DNA of 64,000 bases from Sinomicrobium weinanense (lineage in GTDB: Bacteria > Bacteroidota > Bacteroidia > Flavobacteriales > Flavobacteriaceae). This document shows positions 35,387 through 43,911 of this stretch, piece after piece. The stretch spans positions 248,001 to 312,000 of the forward strand of contig NZ_JAHKRR010000002.1 of the NCBI RefSeq assembly GCF_018863395.1, in the 5' to 3' direction. How positions within the stretch are numbered: the stretch's first letter is position 1; each line of letters opens with the position of its first letter. Position numbers and translations under genes: made by a program. Under the pieces are notes generated by a model. The model saw nothing but the letters and a program-made list of their open reading frames with translations, was not told the origin of the DNA and ran no database searches.

Positions 35387-36282
35387 TGGCAAAAGCAACA
35401 AAAAAACAAGCATTAGGACGAGGATTATCGGCATTGTTGAAAGACCCGGAGAACGACATCAAAACGGCTTCGGACAAAAATGCCGATAAAGTAGTAGGGA
35501 ATATTGTTGAACTGGATATAGAATCCATCGAGGTCAATCCGTTTCAGCCACGTACCAATTTCAACGAGGATACGTTGCAGGAACTGGCCACTTCCATTAA
35601 GGAACTGGGGGTCATCCAGCCCATCACCGTACGAAAAATAGAATTTAACAAATATCAGCTCGTTTCCGGAGAGCGCCGGTTCCGGGCTTCCAGGCTCGTA
35701 GGATTAAAAACTGTCCCCGCCTATATCCGTATAGCCAATGACCAGGAATCCCTGGAAATGGCACTGGTTGAAAATATTCAGCGGCAGGACCTCGACCCCA
35801 TAGAGATCGCACTTTCCTACCAGCGGCTTATCGATGAAATACAGCTCACCCAGGAGCAGCTTAGTGACCGGGTAGGTAAAAAGCGTTCTACCATAGCCAA
35901 CTACCTCCGGCTCCTGAAACTGGACCCCATCATCCAGACCGGAATGCGCGACGGCTTCGTGAGTATGGGGCACGGAAGGGCCCTGATCAACCTGGACGAC
36001 AAGGAAATACAACTCGCCATTTACGAAAAGATCATTTCCAGTGGCCTCTCCGTGAGGGAAACGGAAAAACTCGTGAAAAATCTCCAGGAAAAAGACAAAA
36101 AGACCACTTCAGACACTTCCAAAAACAAATTACCTTCCTATATCGATGATAAAATGGAGAACATCACCGAATACTTTTCCACTAAAGTAGACGTTAAGGT
36201 ATCCAGGAACGGTAAAGGGAAGCTCATTATCCCCTTTCATTCCAGGGAAGATTTTATTCGCCTGACCAAACTCTTTAAGTAA
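35386..36282 (+). CDS. parB: Chromosome-partitioning protein ParB
   Basis: A 298-residue ParB/Spo0J protein. The N-terminal CTPase/nuclease-like domain has NPFQPRTNF near 52 and the C-motif/box GERRFRASRL near 96. ALVENIQRQDLDPIE follows near 123, then a helix-turn-helix (LSDRVGKKRSTIANYLRLL near 160-178) and a C-terminal dimerisation region. The stop overlaps the next start by one base. Chromosomal parA-parB at this position with DUF5683 and dapB is normal for flavobacteria. Confidence 0.95.
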   Translation: MAKATKKQALGRGLSALLKDPENDIKTASDKNADKVVGNIVELDIESIEVNPFQPRTNFNEDTLQELATSIKELGVIQPITVRKIEFNKYQLVSGERRFRASRLVGLKTVPAYIRIANDQESLEMALVENIQRQDLDPIEIALSYQRLIDEIQLTQEQLSDRVGKKRSTIANYLRLLKLDPIIQTGMRDGFVSMGHGRALINLDDKEIQLAIYEKIISSGLSVRETEKLVKNLQEKDKKTTSDTSKNKLPSYIDDKMENITEYFSTKVDVKVSRNGKGKLIIPFHSREDFIRLTKLFK

Positions 36283-36920
36283 TGGTAGTCCGACTACTCC
36301 CGGTTCTTTTCGCCTGTCTCTTTTCGCTGGGATGCGGTAGCGTTTTTGCTCAGGAAAAAGAAGAACAGGATGCCGCCAGCGATTCCGCAAATGTGGAAAA
36401 CCGCGTGGTCATAGATTCCATCATTCCCGAAAAACATACCATAGACCCCCTGTCTCCCAGTAAGGCTGCTTTTTATTCGGCCATACTGCCCGGACTGGGA
36501 CAGATATACAACAAGAGATACTGGAAAGTCCCACTGGTTTATGGGGCCATAGGAACAGGACTTTATTTCTATGTCACCAACAAAGATCAATACCACAGGT
36601 ACAGAAATGCCTATAAGCGAAGACTTGCCGGTTTTAATGATGATGAGTTTTATAATATTGACGGAACCCCCAATGAAGATGGAAGTCCCGATGTGAGTAT
36701 GGATGCTCTCCGCAGGGCCCAGGAATATTACCAGCGTTACAAAGACCTCTCCCTGCTCATCACCATAGGCCTTTATGCCCTGAACATCATAGACGCCAAT
36801 GTAGACGCACACCTCAAACAACATAATATAGGCGAAGACCTCACCCTCCGTCCCATGATCATCCCGAACGACTTCAATGCAAAGACTACGGTAGGCCTGT
36901 CGCTGAGTTTTGATTTTTGA
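36282..36920 (+). CDS. DUF5683-domain membrane protein
   Basis: A 212-residue exported protein. A signal peptide (about 1-24, ending SVFAQ) is followed by an acidic region and the DUF5683 pattern SPSKAAFYSAILPGLGQIYNKRYWKVPLVYGA near residues 60-90, containing a hydrophobic hairpin. A second hydrophobic segment is near 155. The C-terminus ends in a strand-like LSLSFDF, as in outer-membrane proteins. The function is not established. It is translationally coupled to parB (TAATG), so it is probably made together with the partition proteins. Confidence 0.85.
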   Translation: MVVRLLPVLFACLFSLGCGSVFAQEKEEQDAASDSANVENRVVIDSIIPEKHTIDPLSPSKAAFYSAILPGLGQIYNKRYWKVPLVYGAIGTGLYFYVTNKDQYHRYRNAYKRRLAGFNDDEFYNIDGTPNEDGSPDVSMDALRRAQEYYQRYKDLSLLITIGLYALNIIDANVDAHLKQHNIGEDLTLRPMIIPNDFNAKTTVGLSLSFDF

Positions 36921-36928
36921 CCTATCTT

Positions 36929-37062
36929 TAGAGATGTGAGATGTGAGATGTGAGATAAAAGTAAAAAAATTCGGAAGAAAAAATTAAAAGATAAATTAAA
37001 TTTCTCCCCGGAGGGATAACTTGTCCCGATGACAATGGGAATGCCAAAGGCATAGGGGCCTG
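36929..37062. repeat. GAGATGT 7-mer array followed by a decayed GC-rich palindrome
   Basis: Three GAGATGT units plus GAGATAAAAGTAAAAAA (36931-36967), echoing the core side of the array at 15772, then TTTCTCCCCGGAGGG and GGGAATGCCAAAGGCATAGGGG, a divergent right half of the GC-rich palindromic element. A small palindrome TTGTCCCGATGACAATGGGA has been added between the halves. Confidence 0.6.
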
Positions 37063-37066
37063 AAAC

Positions 37067-37173
37067 CTGCCCTTCGGCTTGGCTCAGGGACCAAAACCTG
37101 AAACCTGAAACCTGAAACCTGAAACCTGAAACCTGAAACCTGAAACCTGAAACCTGAAACCTGAAACCTGAAA
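37067..37173. repeat. Perfect 11-copy CCTGAAA tandem array with core
   Basis: The core CTGCCCTTCGGCTTGGCTCA (37067-37086), followed by GGGACCAAAA, leads into eleven uninterrupted copies of CCTGAAA at 37097-37173. The array ends 16 bases before the dapB start codon. Related core and arms occur at 3790-3893, 48178-48232 and 62228-62342. Perfect identity of the units suggests recent expansion by slippage. Confidence 0.95.
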
Positions 37174-37189
37174 CAAAAATAAACAACAA

Positions 37190-37891
37190 ATGAACATAGC
37201 TTTACTGGGATACGGCAAAATGGGAAAAATGATAGAACAGATAGCCCTTTCCCGGAATCATACGATCACCGCGCGGATCGATAGTGAATTTAGTGTAGAA
37301 GACCTCAAAGATACTGACGTGGCCATAGATTTCAGCATTCCTTCTGCCGCTTTTAAGAATATAACCACCTGCCTGGAAAACGACATCCCCGTAATTTCCG
37401 GTACCACCGGATGGCTGGACCGTTACGACGAAGCCGTGGAGCTTTGCAACAGGCGCAAGGGCGCCCTTATTTATGCCTCTAATTTTAGCCTGGGTGTAAA
37501 TATATTTTTCCAGTTGAACGAATACCTGGCTAAAATGATGGCCAACCTCGGGGAATATGACATAAGCCTCGAAGAGATCCATCATACCCAAAAACTGGAT
37601 GCTCCCAGCGGAACGGCTATTACCCTGGCCGAAGGCATTATAAAAAATAGCTCCAGGACAGGATGGAAACTGGACAATGCCGGGGAAAACGAGATCCCCA
37701 TAACGGCAAAACGTATAGAGAACGTGCCCGGTACCCACAGCATACGCTATTCCGGAAATGTAGACGATATCGAGATCACCCATACCGCACACAGCCGGGA
37801 AGGATTTGCCCTCGGAGCGGTTATCGCGGCAGAATGGATCGTTGGGAAGACCGGGGTTTTCAGTATGAAAGACGTGTTAAACCTTGGTTAG
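37190..37891 (+). CDS. dapB: 4-hydroxy-tetrahydrodipicolinate reductase
   Basis: A 233-residue enzyme of the diaminopimelate/lysine pathway; reduces hydroxy-tetrahydrodipicolinate with NAD(P)H. The nucleotide motif GYGKMGKMIE is at residues 7-16. The substrate motif ISGTTGW is near 71. The catalytic region EIHHTQKLDAPSGTA is near 128-142. The length is a little shorter than the E. coli enzyme, as is usual in this lineage. Its leader contains the CCTGAAA array, so slippage there could change expression. Confidence 0.96.
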   Translation: MNIALLGYGKMGKMIEQIALSRNHTITARIDSEFSVEDLKDTDVAIDFSIPSAAFKNITTCLENDIPVISGTTGWLDRYDEAVELCNRRKGALIYASNFSLGVNIFFQLNEYLAKMMANLGEYDISLEEIHHTQKLDAPSGTAITLAEGIIKNSSRTGWKLDNAGENEIPITAKRIENVPGTHSIRYSGNVDDIEITHTAHSREGFALGAVIAAEWIVGKTGVFSMKDVLNLG

Positions 37892-37921
37892 CATATGGCG
37901 TTATACCCATAAAAACAACCA

Positions 37922-37965
37922 ACATATAACCACAAAGGTTGCACAGAGGTTCACAGAGCGTAGCA
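37922..37965. repeat. ACCACAAAGG/GCACAGAGG direct repeats
   Basis: ACCACAAAGGTTGCACAGAGGTTCACAGAG contains three imperfect units of the CACAAAGG type, about 9-10 bases apart, upstream of the first lepB. Similar CACAGAGG repeats are common between genes in many environmental bacteria. Confidence 0.5.
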
Positions 37966-38008
37966 AAGGCATTAAAGCAAACGATACAGAACATACAATA
38001 CAATTACT

Positions 38009-39544
38009 ATGACACTAACAGAATGGTTTATATTTTTCCTCGTCCTGCAACTGGTTCATTTTGCCGGGACCTGGAAACTGTACCAAAAAGCCGGAAGAAA
38101 AGCATGGGAAGCCTTGGTCCCCGTTTATAACGCTGTGATACTGATGAAGATCATCAACAGGCCCTGGTGGTGGATCATCCTGTTGTTTATCCCCATAGTA
38201 AACCTCATTATGTTCCCGGTGGTCTGGGTAGAAACGGCCCGGAGTTTCGGTAAAAATTCAGCAACAGACACCTGGCTTACCGTACTCACTCTCGGCCTGT
38301 ACATCTATTACATCAATTATGCCCTCGATGTTACATATATAGCGGACAGGAGCCTTAAGCCCAAAACAGTCACAGGAGAATGGGTGAGCTCCATCCTTTT
38401 TGCCATCGTGGCCGCAACACTGGTACATACATACATTATGCAGCCTTATGTCATTCCCACTTCATCACTGGAAAAATCACTGCTGGTGGGCGACTTCCTC
38501 TTTGTAAGCAAGTTCCACTACGGTGCCAGGCCCCCAATGACGGCAATAGCTGCCCCCATGGTACACGACACCATCCCCGGGCTTAAGGTCAAATCCTATC
38601 TGAACAAGCCCCAGCTACCCTATTTCCGGTTCCCTGCCCTCCAAAAGATAAAACGGAATGACATTGTGGTCTTTAACTGGCCTACGGATACCGTGCGCTA
38701 TTTTGGCGACTACAAAAGCCGGGGCATAAGAAAACCCATAGACAAAAAATCCAACTACGTTAAAAGATGTGTCGGCACCCCCGGGGATTCCCTGGAGATC
38801 AGGGATGGTTATGTTTATATCAACGGCAAAAGGACACAGTTACCCGACCGGGCAAAAACACAGTATTCCTATATTGTAAAAACCAACGGCGGTGAACTCA
38901 CCCCTGCATATATGTACCAAAGATTTGGTGTCACCGACCCCTTCGGCAGAGCACAGGACGGTTCTTACCGTTTTACTTCACTCACCGAAGAAAGTGCTTC
39001 CCGCCTGGCCAAAACCCCTAATGTAACAAGCGTAACACGGATCATAAACCCCGGAGGGCGGCCCCATCCCGACATTTTTCCGAATATCAGGGACAACACC
39101 TGGAGCAGGGACAATTTCGGGCCGATATACATCCCGGAAGAAGGAAAAACAGTAAGTCTGACTCCCGAAACCCTCCCCTTTTACAAGCAGATCATAAAAG
39201 AATACGAAAACAATACACTTGAAGTAAAAGGAAACCAGATCCTTATCAACGGTAAACAGGCCAACTCTTACACCTTTAAGCAAAATTACTACTGGATGAT
39301 GGGCGACAACCGCCACAATTCGGAAGACAGTAGGTACTGGGGCTACGTTCCGCACGACCATATCGTCGGCAAACCCGTGTTTATATGGATGAGCTGGGAC
39401 AGCAACAGCGGAAAACCCCGGTGGGACCGTATCTTCACCACGGTCGGAGGTCCGGGAAAGCCCGTTTCCTATCTGAAATACTTCCTTATTGTTATCGCTG
39501 CATGGATCATTTTTAGTTTTATACGGAAGAAAAAGAAAAAATAA
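38009..39544 (+). CDS. lepB: Signal peptidase I (first copy)
   Basis: A 511-residue inner-membrane peptidase that removes signal peptides. A DUF5684-like membrane domain (about 1-110, with KAWEALVPVYNA) precedes the peptidase. The catalytic Ser is in PTSSLEKSLLVGD near 155. The catalytic Lys is in YVKRCVGTPGDSLEI near 252. Box E MGDNRHNSEDSRYWG is near 431. A long insertion of about 160 residues between the last two boxes is common in Bacteroidota. The C-terminus has one more membrane helix and a poly-Lys tail. A second copy is 890 bases downstream. Confidence 0.93.
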   Translation: MTLTEWFIFFLVLQLVHFAGTWKLYQKAGRKAWEALVPVYNAVILMKIINRPWWWIILLFIPIVNLIMFPVVWVETARSFGKNSATDTWLTVLTLGLYIYYINYALDVTYIADRSLKPKTVTGEWVSSILFAIVAATLVHTYIMQPYVIPTSSLEKSLLVGDFLFVSKFHYGARPPMTAIAAPMVHDTIPGLKVKSYLNKPQLPYFRFPALQKIKRNDIVVFNWPTDTVRYFGDYKSRGIRKPIDKKSNYVKRCVGTPGDSLEIRDGYVYINGKRTQLPDRAKTQYSYIVKTNGGELTPAYMYQRFGVTDPFGRAQDGSYRFTSLTEESASRLAKTPNVTSVTRIINPGGRPHPDIFPNIRDNTWSRDNFGPIYIPEEGKTVSLTPETLPFYKQIIKEYENNTLEVKGNQILINGKQANSYTFKQNYYWMMGDNRHNSEDSRYWGYVPHDHIVGKPVFIWMSWDSNSGKPRWDRIFTTVGGPGKPVSYLKYFLIVIAAWIIFSFIRKKKKK

Positions 39545-39643
39545 CTAAAATTAACTACCGAAATATCCATCAGGGGTACTAACCCTCTATATTTTAAAAA
39601 GACCGGGAGCAGTATGATGAAAATCCTGGCATCGCTTAGTTTC

Positions 39644-40270
39644 ATGGAACAAAAAATACTCATACATCCCACCTATTTCCCATCCGTAATGCATTTTGTG
39701 GCTATGGTCAGCCACCCGGTCATTATGGAAGCGGAAGACAATTTCCAGAAACAGACCTATCGCAACCGCATGTATGTCTACGGGCCGGGAGGCAAACAAT
39801 TGCTTACAATCCCTGTAAAACATACAAAAACAGAGGGGCATCAGAAATATAAGGACATCAGGATAGAACACAACTTTCACTGGCGTAAACAACACTGGAA
39901 AACCCTGCAAACAGCTTACAGGACTTCCCCTTTCTTTGAATTTTACGAAGACGACCTGGGCCCGCTCTACGAGAAAAAACACAATTTTTTGATGGATCTC
40001 AACCTGGATACCATACAATTTATATTCGATATTTTACAAATAAACCCGGAGTTCGGAAAAACCCGGGCTTACGAAAAAGAAGTATCGGAATTTGCAGACT
40101 GCAGGTTTATGGTCAACGCCAAAGAAGAACCGTATTTCGCCCTTGAACCCTACACCCAGGTCTTTGGCGACAAACACGGTTTTATCGCAAACCTGAGCAT
40201 CCTGGACCTGCTCTTTAACGAAGGACCCAACACCCTAGGCTATCTCGAAAGACAGGAGTTTCCCCTATGA
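39644..40270 (+). CDS. WbqC-family protein
   Basis: A 208-residue cytoplasmic protein. It begins MEQKILIHPTYFPSVMHFV, the typical WbqC opening. HNFHWRKQHWKTLQTAYR near residue 75 and SPFFEFYEDDLGPLY follow. The family is linked to surface polysaccharide loci in other bacteria, but its reaction is unknown. I use the ATG at 39644 because family N-termini start there; an ATG at 39614 would add ten residues. It sits between the two signal peptidase genes. Confidence 0.85.
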   Translation: MEQKILIHPTYFPSVMHFVAMVSHPVIMEAEDNFQKQTYRNRMYVYGPGGKQLLTIPVKHTKTEGHQKYKDIRIEHNFHWRKQHWKTLQTAYRTSPFFEFYEDDLGPLYEKKHNFLMDLNLDTIQFIFDILQINPEFGKTRAYEKEVSEFADCRFMVNAKEEPYFALEPYTQVFGDKHGFIANLSILDLLFNEGPNTLGYLERQEFPL

Positions 40271-40435
40271 CATCCTGAAAAACAAAAGGGGCTGCCCGCA
40301 TCGGGGAGAGCTTTTTGTCATAAACAAACAGAAACTCGCATTTTGTTAAACATCCGTTAACTTGCCGGAAAGCGTAACACTTTTATGTATTTTAACACGG
40401 TTAAAACATAAAACGAACCTAGCATTCCGAAAAGT

Positions 40436-42016
40436 ATGACTCTAACAGGCTGGTTTCTCTTTTTTCTCATATTACAACTGATCCATTTTGCCGGGACCTG
40501 GAAACTGTACCAAAAAGCCGGAAGAAAAGCATGGGAGGCCCTCGTCCCCGTCTATAATGCCCTGGTCCTGATGAAGATTATCAACAGGCCCTGGTGGTGG
40601 GCGGTCCTGTTGTTCATCCCTATCGTAAACCTTATGATGCTCCTGGTGATCTGGGTAGAGACTGCCCGGAGTTTCGGTAAAAATTCCACATCAGATACCT
40701 GGTTAACGGTGTTGACCCTGGGGTTCTATATCTATTATATCAATTATGCCCTGGACGTCAAATACATCGAAAACAGAAGTCTTCATCCCAAGACCGCTTC
40801 CGGAGGATGGGTCAACTCCCTTCTTTTTGCTATCATAGCCGCAACGCTGGTGCACACCTATTTTATGCAACCTTATATCATTCCCTCCTCTTCTCTGGAA
40901 AAATCACTGCTGGTAGGCGATTTTCTCTTTGTGAGCAAGTTCCATTACGGAGCCAGGGCACCCATGACCACAATTGCCGCTCCCATGGTACACGACAGCC
41001 TTCCCGGACTGGGAATCAAATCGTATGTATTCAATGATAATATATCGAAAAAACATACTTCGTGGTTAAACAAATTCCAGCTACCCTATTTTCGCTTACC
41101 GGGACTTCAGAAGATAAAACGCAACGAGATCGTTGTTTTCGGACAGCCTGCGGACACCTTGCGGGACATGAATGATTTTCACCCCGACAGGAATTACTAT
41201 AAACCCGTAGACAAAAAGACCAACCTGGTAAAACGATGTGTAGGTATTCCCGGAGATTCCCTGGAGATCAGGGATGGTTATGTTTATATCAATGGTAAAA
41301 GGCCCCAGCTGCCGGACCGGGCGGAAATACAGTATTCCTATATCGTAAAGACCAACGGCAGTGAACTCAACCGTCCGTATATGTACCAGAGGTTTGATGT
41401 TACCGATCCTTTTGGCAGAATGCAGGACGGTTCTTACCATTTTACCGCACTTACCGAAGAAAATGCCGCCCGCCTGGCAAAAACTCCCAATGTAGTAAGC
41501 GTAGAGCGGATCATAGAACCGGCAGGCAGTCCCAACCCTCGCATTTTTCCAAACACCCGGAACAACACCTGGAGCGGGGATAATTTCGGTCCCATTTACA
41601 TCCCGGAAAAAGGAAAAACGGTGCCCCTTACCCCGCAAACCCTGCCGCTCTACAAAAGGATCATAAGGGAATATGAAAACAATACCCTGGAAACAAAGGA
41701 AGGGCAGATACTGATCAACGGAAAACAGGCCGATTCCTACACTTTTAAACAGGATTATTACTGGATGATGGGCGATAACCGCGACAATTCGATAGACAGC
41801 AGGTATTGGGGCTACGTTCCGTACAACCATGTTGTGGGCAAACCCGTCCTTATCTGGATGAGTTGGGACAAAGAAAGCAAAAGAATACGCTGGGACCGGG
41901 TCTTAAGCACCGTTCACGGCACAGGAAAACGGGTTTCCTACTTTCCGCATTTTGCCATTGTGCTGGCCGGATGGTTTGTTTACAGCTATATACGTAAAAG
42001 AAAAAAGAAGAAATAA
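40436..42016 (+). CDS. lepB: Signal peptidase I (second, tandem copy)
   Basis: A 526-residue paralogue of the gene at 38009-39544. Catalytic Ser in IPSSSLEKSLLVGD near 154, Lys in LVKRCVGIPGDSLEI near 268, box E MGDNRDNSIDSRYWG near 447: all intact, so it should be active. It carries an extra segment of about 15 residues (FNDNISKKHTSWLN) in the substrate-side region. Some DNA stretches are almost identical to the first copy (for example GACCTGGAAACTGTACCAAA), which suggests duplication or gene conversion. It ends directly at the next start codon. Confidence 0.92.
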   Translation: MTLTGWFLFFLILQLIHFAGTWKLYQKAGRKAWEALVPVYNALVLMKIINRPWWWAVLLFIPIVNLMMLLVIWVETARSFGKNSTSDTWLTVLTLGFYIYYINYALDVKYIENRSLHPKTASGGWVNSLLFAIIAATLVHTYFMQPYIIPSSSLEKSLLVGDFLFVSKFHYGARAPMTTIAAPMVHDSLPGLGIKSYVFNDNISKKHTSWLNKFQLPYFRLPGLQKIKRNEIVVFGQPADTLRDMNDFHPDRNYYKPVDKKTNLVKRCVGIPGDSLEIRDGYVYINGKRPQLPDRAEIQYSYIVKTNGSELNRPYMYQRFDVTDPFGRMQDGSYHFTALTEENAARLAKTPNVVSVERIIEPAGSPNPRIFPNTRNNTWSGDNFGPIYIPEKGKTVPLTPQTLPLYKRIIREYENNTLETKEGQILINGKQADSYTFKQDYYWMMGDNRDNSIDSRYWGYVPYNHVVGKPVLIWMSWDKESKRIRWDRVLSTVHGTGKRVSYFPHFAIVLAGWFVYSYIRKRKKKK

Positions 42017-42337
42017 ATGTTACGGTTTATCGTCCATTACGGGCTGCACTTTATATTTCCGGTACTTATAGCCTATTGGTTTTATCGCCCCCAATTTATA
42101 AAGGTAAGTCTTATACTGTTATCGGGAATACTCATAGACATCGACCACCTTCTGGCCGACACGATCTTCGATGTCAATCGCTGCAGCATAGGCTTTCACC
42201 TGCTGCACGGATATATCCCCATAGTGCTGTATGTTCTCCTGTTTACCTATAAGCCCACCAGGATCATAGGCCTGGCCTTGTTACTGCACATTCTGGCAGA
42301 CACGGCGGACTGCCTGCTGATGTCATTTAACTGGTGA
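42017..42337 (+). CDS. DUF6122-family small membrane protein
   Basis: A 106-residue inner-membrane protein with about four hydrophobic helices. The His/Asp-rich motif GILIDIDHLLADTIFD near residue 35 and a later LLHILADTADC recall metal-binding membrane hydrolases of the DUF457/YdjM group. It starts immediately after the lepB stop with no gap, so it is cotranscribed. The function is unknown. Confidence 0.85.
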   Translation: MLRFIVHYGLHFIFPVLIAYWFYRPQFIKVSLILLSGILIDIDHLLADTIFDVNRCSIGFHLLHGYIPIVLYVLLFTYKPTRIIGLALLLHILADTADCLLMSFNW

Positions 42338-42409
42338 TGAAAAAGGAGAAATATCCCATAGGACGGCAATACAATACCCCGTGGGGGGGCAATGCATTAC
42401 GCCCCAACA

Positions 42410-42691
42410 TTATGTATTATCAATATGCCCTAATCCCCGGTCGGGGTTTATTTGGTCGCGAAGCCATTGTTTCAGTTGCTTGATCTCCGGAAAGCCGCCG
42501 TATTTTTTCCTGTCAAACAAAAGCTGGCCATCGACATAAATACGGTAAACCCCTGCGATTTCCCCCGGTTTAAGGCTTACACTTTCCAATTCGTCCTCGA
42601 AGGTGGACAGGAATTCCTGGGCCATATAGGCCGCCCGCAATAACCAGCGGCATTTCGGACAATATTCTATGGTAACAGACGGTTTCATCAT
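42410..42691 (-). CDS. SelW/Rdx-family thioredoxin-like protein
   Basis: A 93-residue cytoplasmic protein with the redox motif CPKC at residues 11-14 (TIEYCPKCRWLLRAAY), where selenoprotein W homologues have CxxU. GEIAGVYRIYVDGQLLFDRK and the GGFPEIKQLKQWLRD end match the family. A role in redox control is known for animal homologues; the bacterial role is unclear. It lies 17 bases downstream of the EEP phosphatase gene on the same strand. Confidence 0.88.
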   Translation of the reverse strand: MMKPSVTIEYCPKCRWLLRAAYMAQEFLSTFEDELESVSLKPGEIAGVYRIYVDGQLLFDRKKYGGFPEIKQLKQWLRDQINPDRGLGHIDNT

Positions 42692-42708
42692 ACAGTTTAA
42701 TTACATTG

Positions 42709-43752
42709 TTACTCCTCCTCTCCCGATCCAGGCAGTTTTAATGTGGCCATAACGGGATAGTGGTCGGACAACCTGTCTTCATAGTTCTTATGTGCCAGTA
42801 TTTCTATATCCGGGTCCGTCAGGATAAAATCGATACGGAGCGGAAAATAGTCAAAATCGTAGGACCTGCCAAAACCGCTTCCCTCTTCGATAAATGTATC
42901 TTTCATTTCCCCCCTTATCCGTTTATACACATAAGAATAGGCTGTATTATTAAAATCCCCGGTCACGATAATTTTGTATTTGCACGCTTTGCGGTGGGCG
43001 TCAAATATTTCCACCTGGTCGTGCTGTAAAGCGAAAGCCTTGCCCATTCGCTTATACAGCACCTCCGGATCTTCTACTATAATGTGTTCTTTAGAAGGGA
43101 CAATGTGCAGGGATTCCAGGTGAAGATTGTATATCCGCACCGTATCTTTTCCTTTGACAATATCTGCATAAAGGGCGTTGTTCCCCGTCTTCGGGAACTC
43201 CAGCGAACCCCTTGCCACTATAGGGTACCTGGAAAAAATGGCTTGTCCGGTCCTGTTGTTTTTCGTGGTATATTTTATAAACTGGTAGGGATAGTTTTTA
43301 TTAAAGGCATCTTCCTGTTCGTGATAAAATTCCTGAACACAGAGCACATCCGGCGATTCTTTCTCTACAAGCGAAATGATCTTTCCGGGCACATCTTCAT
43401 CCTTTAACCAGTCATAGGCATTGAATATCCGTACATTATAGGTCATGAGTTTCAATATCCCTTCTTCATCGCTTTCCGATCTGCCGGACAACCTGTACAT
43501 GGCTCCGACATACTTATACCCCACCAAAAGGATAAGGAAAGACAACAGGAACTGCCGTTTAAGCTGCAGCAACCAATAGAGTATAAATACGGCATTTACA
43601 ATGATAAATACGGGCACGGTAAGGCTCAGCACCGAGATCAGGGGGAATTTTCTGGGAAAAACATAGGGCAGTATATAAGACAGCAGCAGCAATACCGCAA
43701 AAAAGGTATTGATAACAAAAACAATCTTATTTATAAAACTCAGTTTTTTCAC
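42709..43752 (-). CDS. Endonuclease/exonuclease/phosphatase-family membrane protein
   Basis: A 347-residue protein with three N-terminal hydrophobic helices (about 8-30, 38-60, 68-85) and a C-terminal EEP domain outside the membrane. Metal and catalytic motifs are LMTYNVRIFN near 103, CVQEFYHE near 137, VTGDFNN near 263 and the terminal SDHYPVMATL near 330. Substrates of this family include nucleic acids and phosphoinositides; here the substrate is unknown. Start is GTG (MKKLSFINK), there being no suitable ATG. Confidence 0.88.
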   Translation of the reverse strand: MKKLSFINKIVFVINTFFAVLLLLSYILPYVFPRKFPLISVLSLTVPVFIIVNAVFILYWLLQLKRQFLLSFLILLVGYKYVGAMYRLSGRSESDEEGILKLMTYNVRIFNAYDWLKDEDVPGKIISLVEKESPDVLCVQEFYHEQEDAFNKNYPYQFIKYTTKNNRTGQAIFSRYPIVARGSLEFPKTGNNALYADIVKGKDTVRIYNLHLESLHIVPSKEHIIVEDPEVLYKRMGKAFALQHDQVEIFDAHRKACKYKIIVTGDFNNTAYSYVYKRIRGEMKDTFIEEGSGFGRSYDFDYFPLRIDFILTDPDIEILAHKNYEDRLSDHYPVMATLKLPGSGEEE

Positions 43753-43779
43753 CGTTCTGAATTACCTGTGGTTAGATAT

Positions 43780-43911
43780 TTTTTAGTTTTGGAGTTGATG
43801 AGTTTTTAAACTTAAAAAGATCTCTTTTTCTCCCCTTGAGAGGAGATGCCGCAGGCAGAGGGGTGTAACTCCCTAACTCCAGGACTCCCATACTCCTAAA
43901 CTCCCCGACTA
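43780..43911. repeat. 8-mer arrays flanking a GC-rich half-element
   Basis: Left units TTTTAGTT, TTGGAGTT, GATGAGTT; then AAAAAGATC and TCTCCCCTTGAGAGGAGATG...GGCAGAGGGGTGT (43826-43866, right half of the GC-rich element); then right units AACTCCCT, AACTCCAG, GACTCCCA, TACTCCTA, AACTCCCC, GACTACTCC. The right arm complements the left arm. The last unit contains the stop codon of the rhomboid gene (43909-43911). A near twin is at 52190-52321. Confidence 0.85.

Noticed and set aside
37097-37173. Possible CRISPR array
   Set aside because: The 7-base units are directly adjacent with no spacers, and no cas genes are present.
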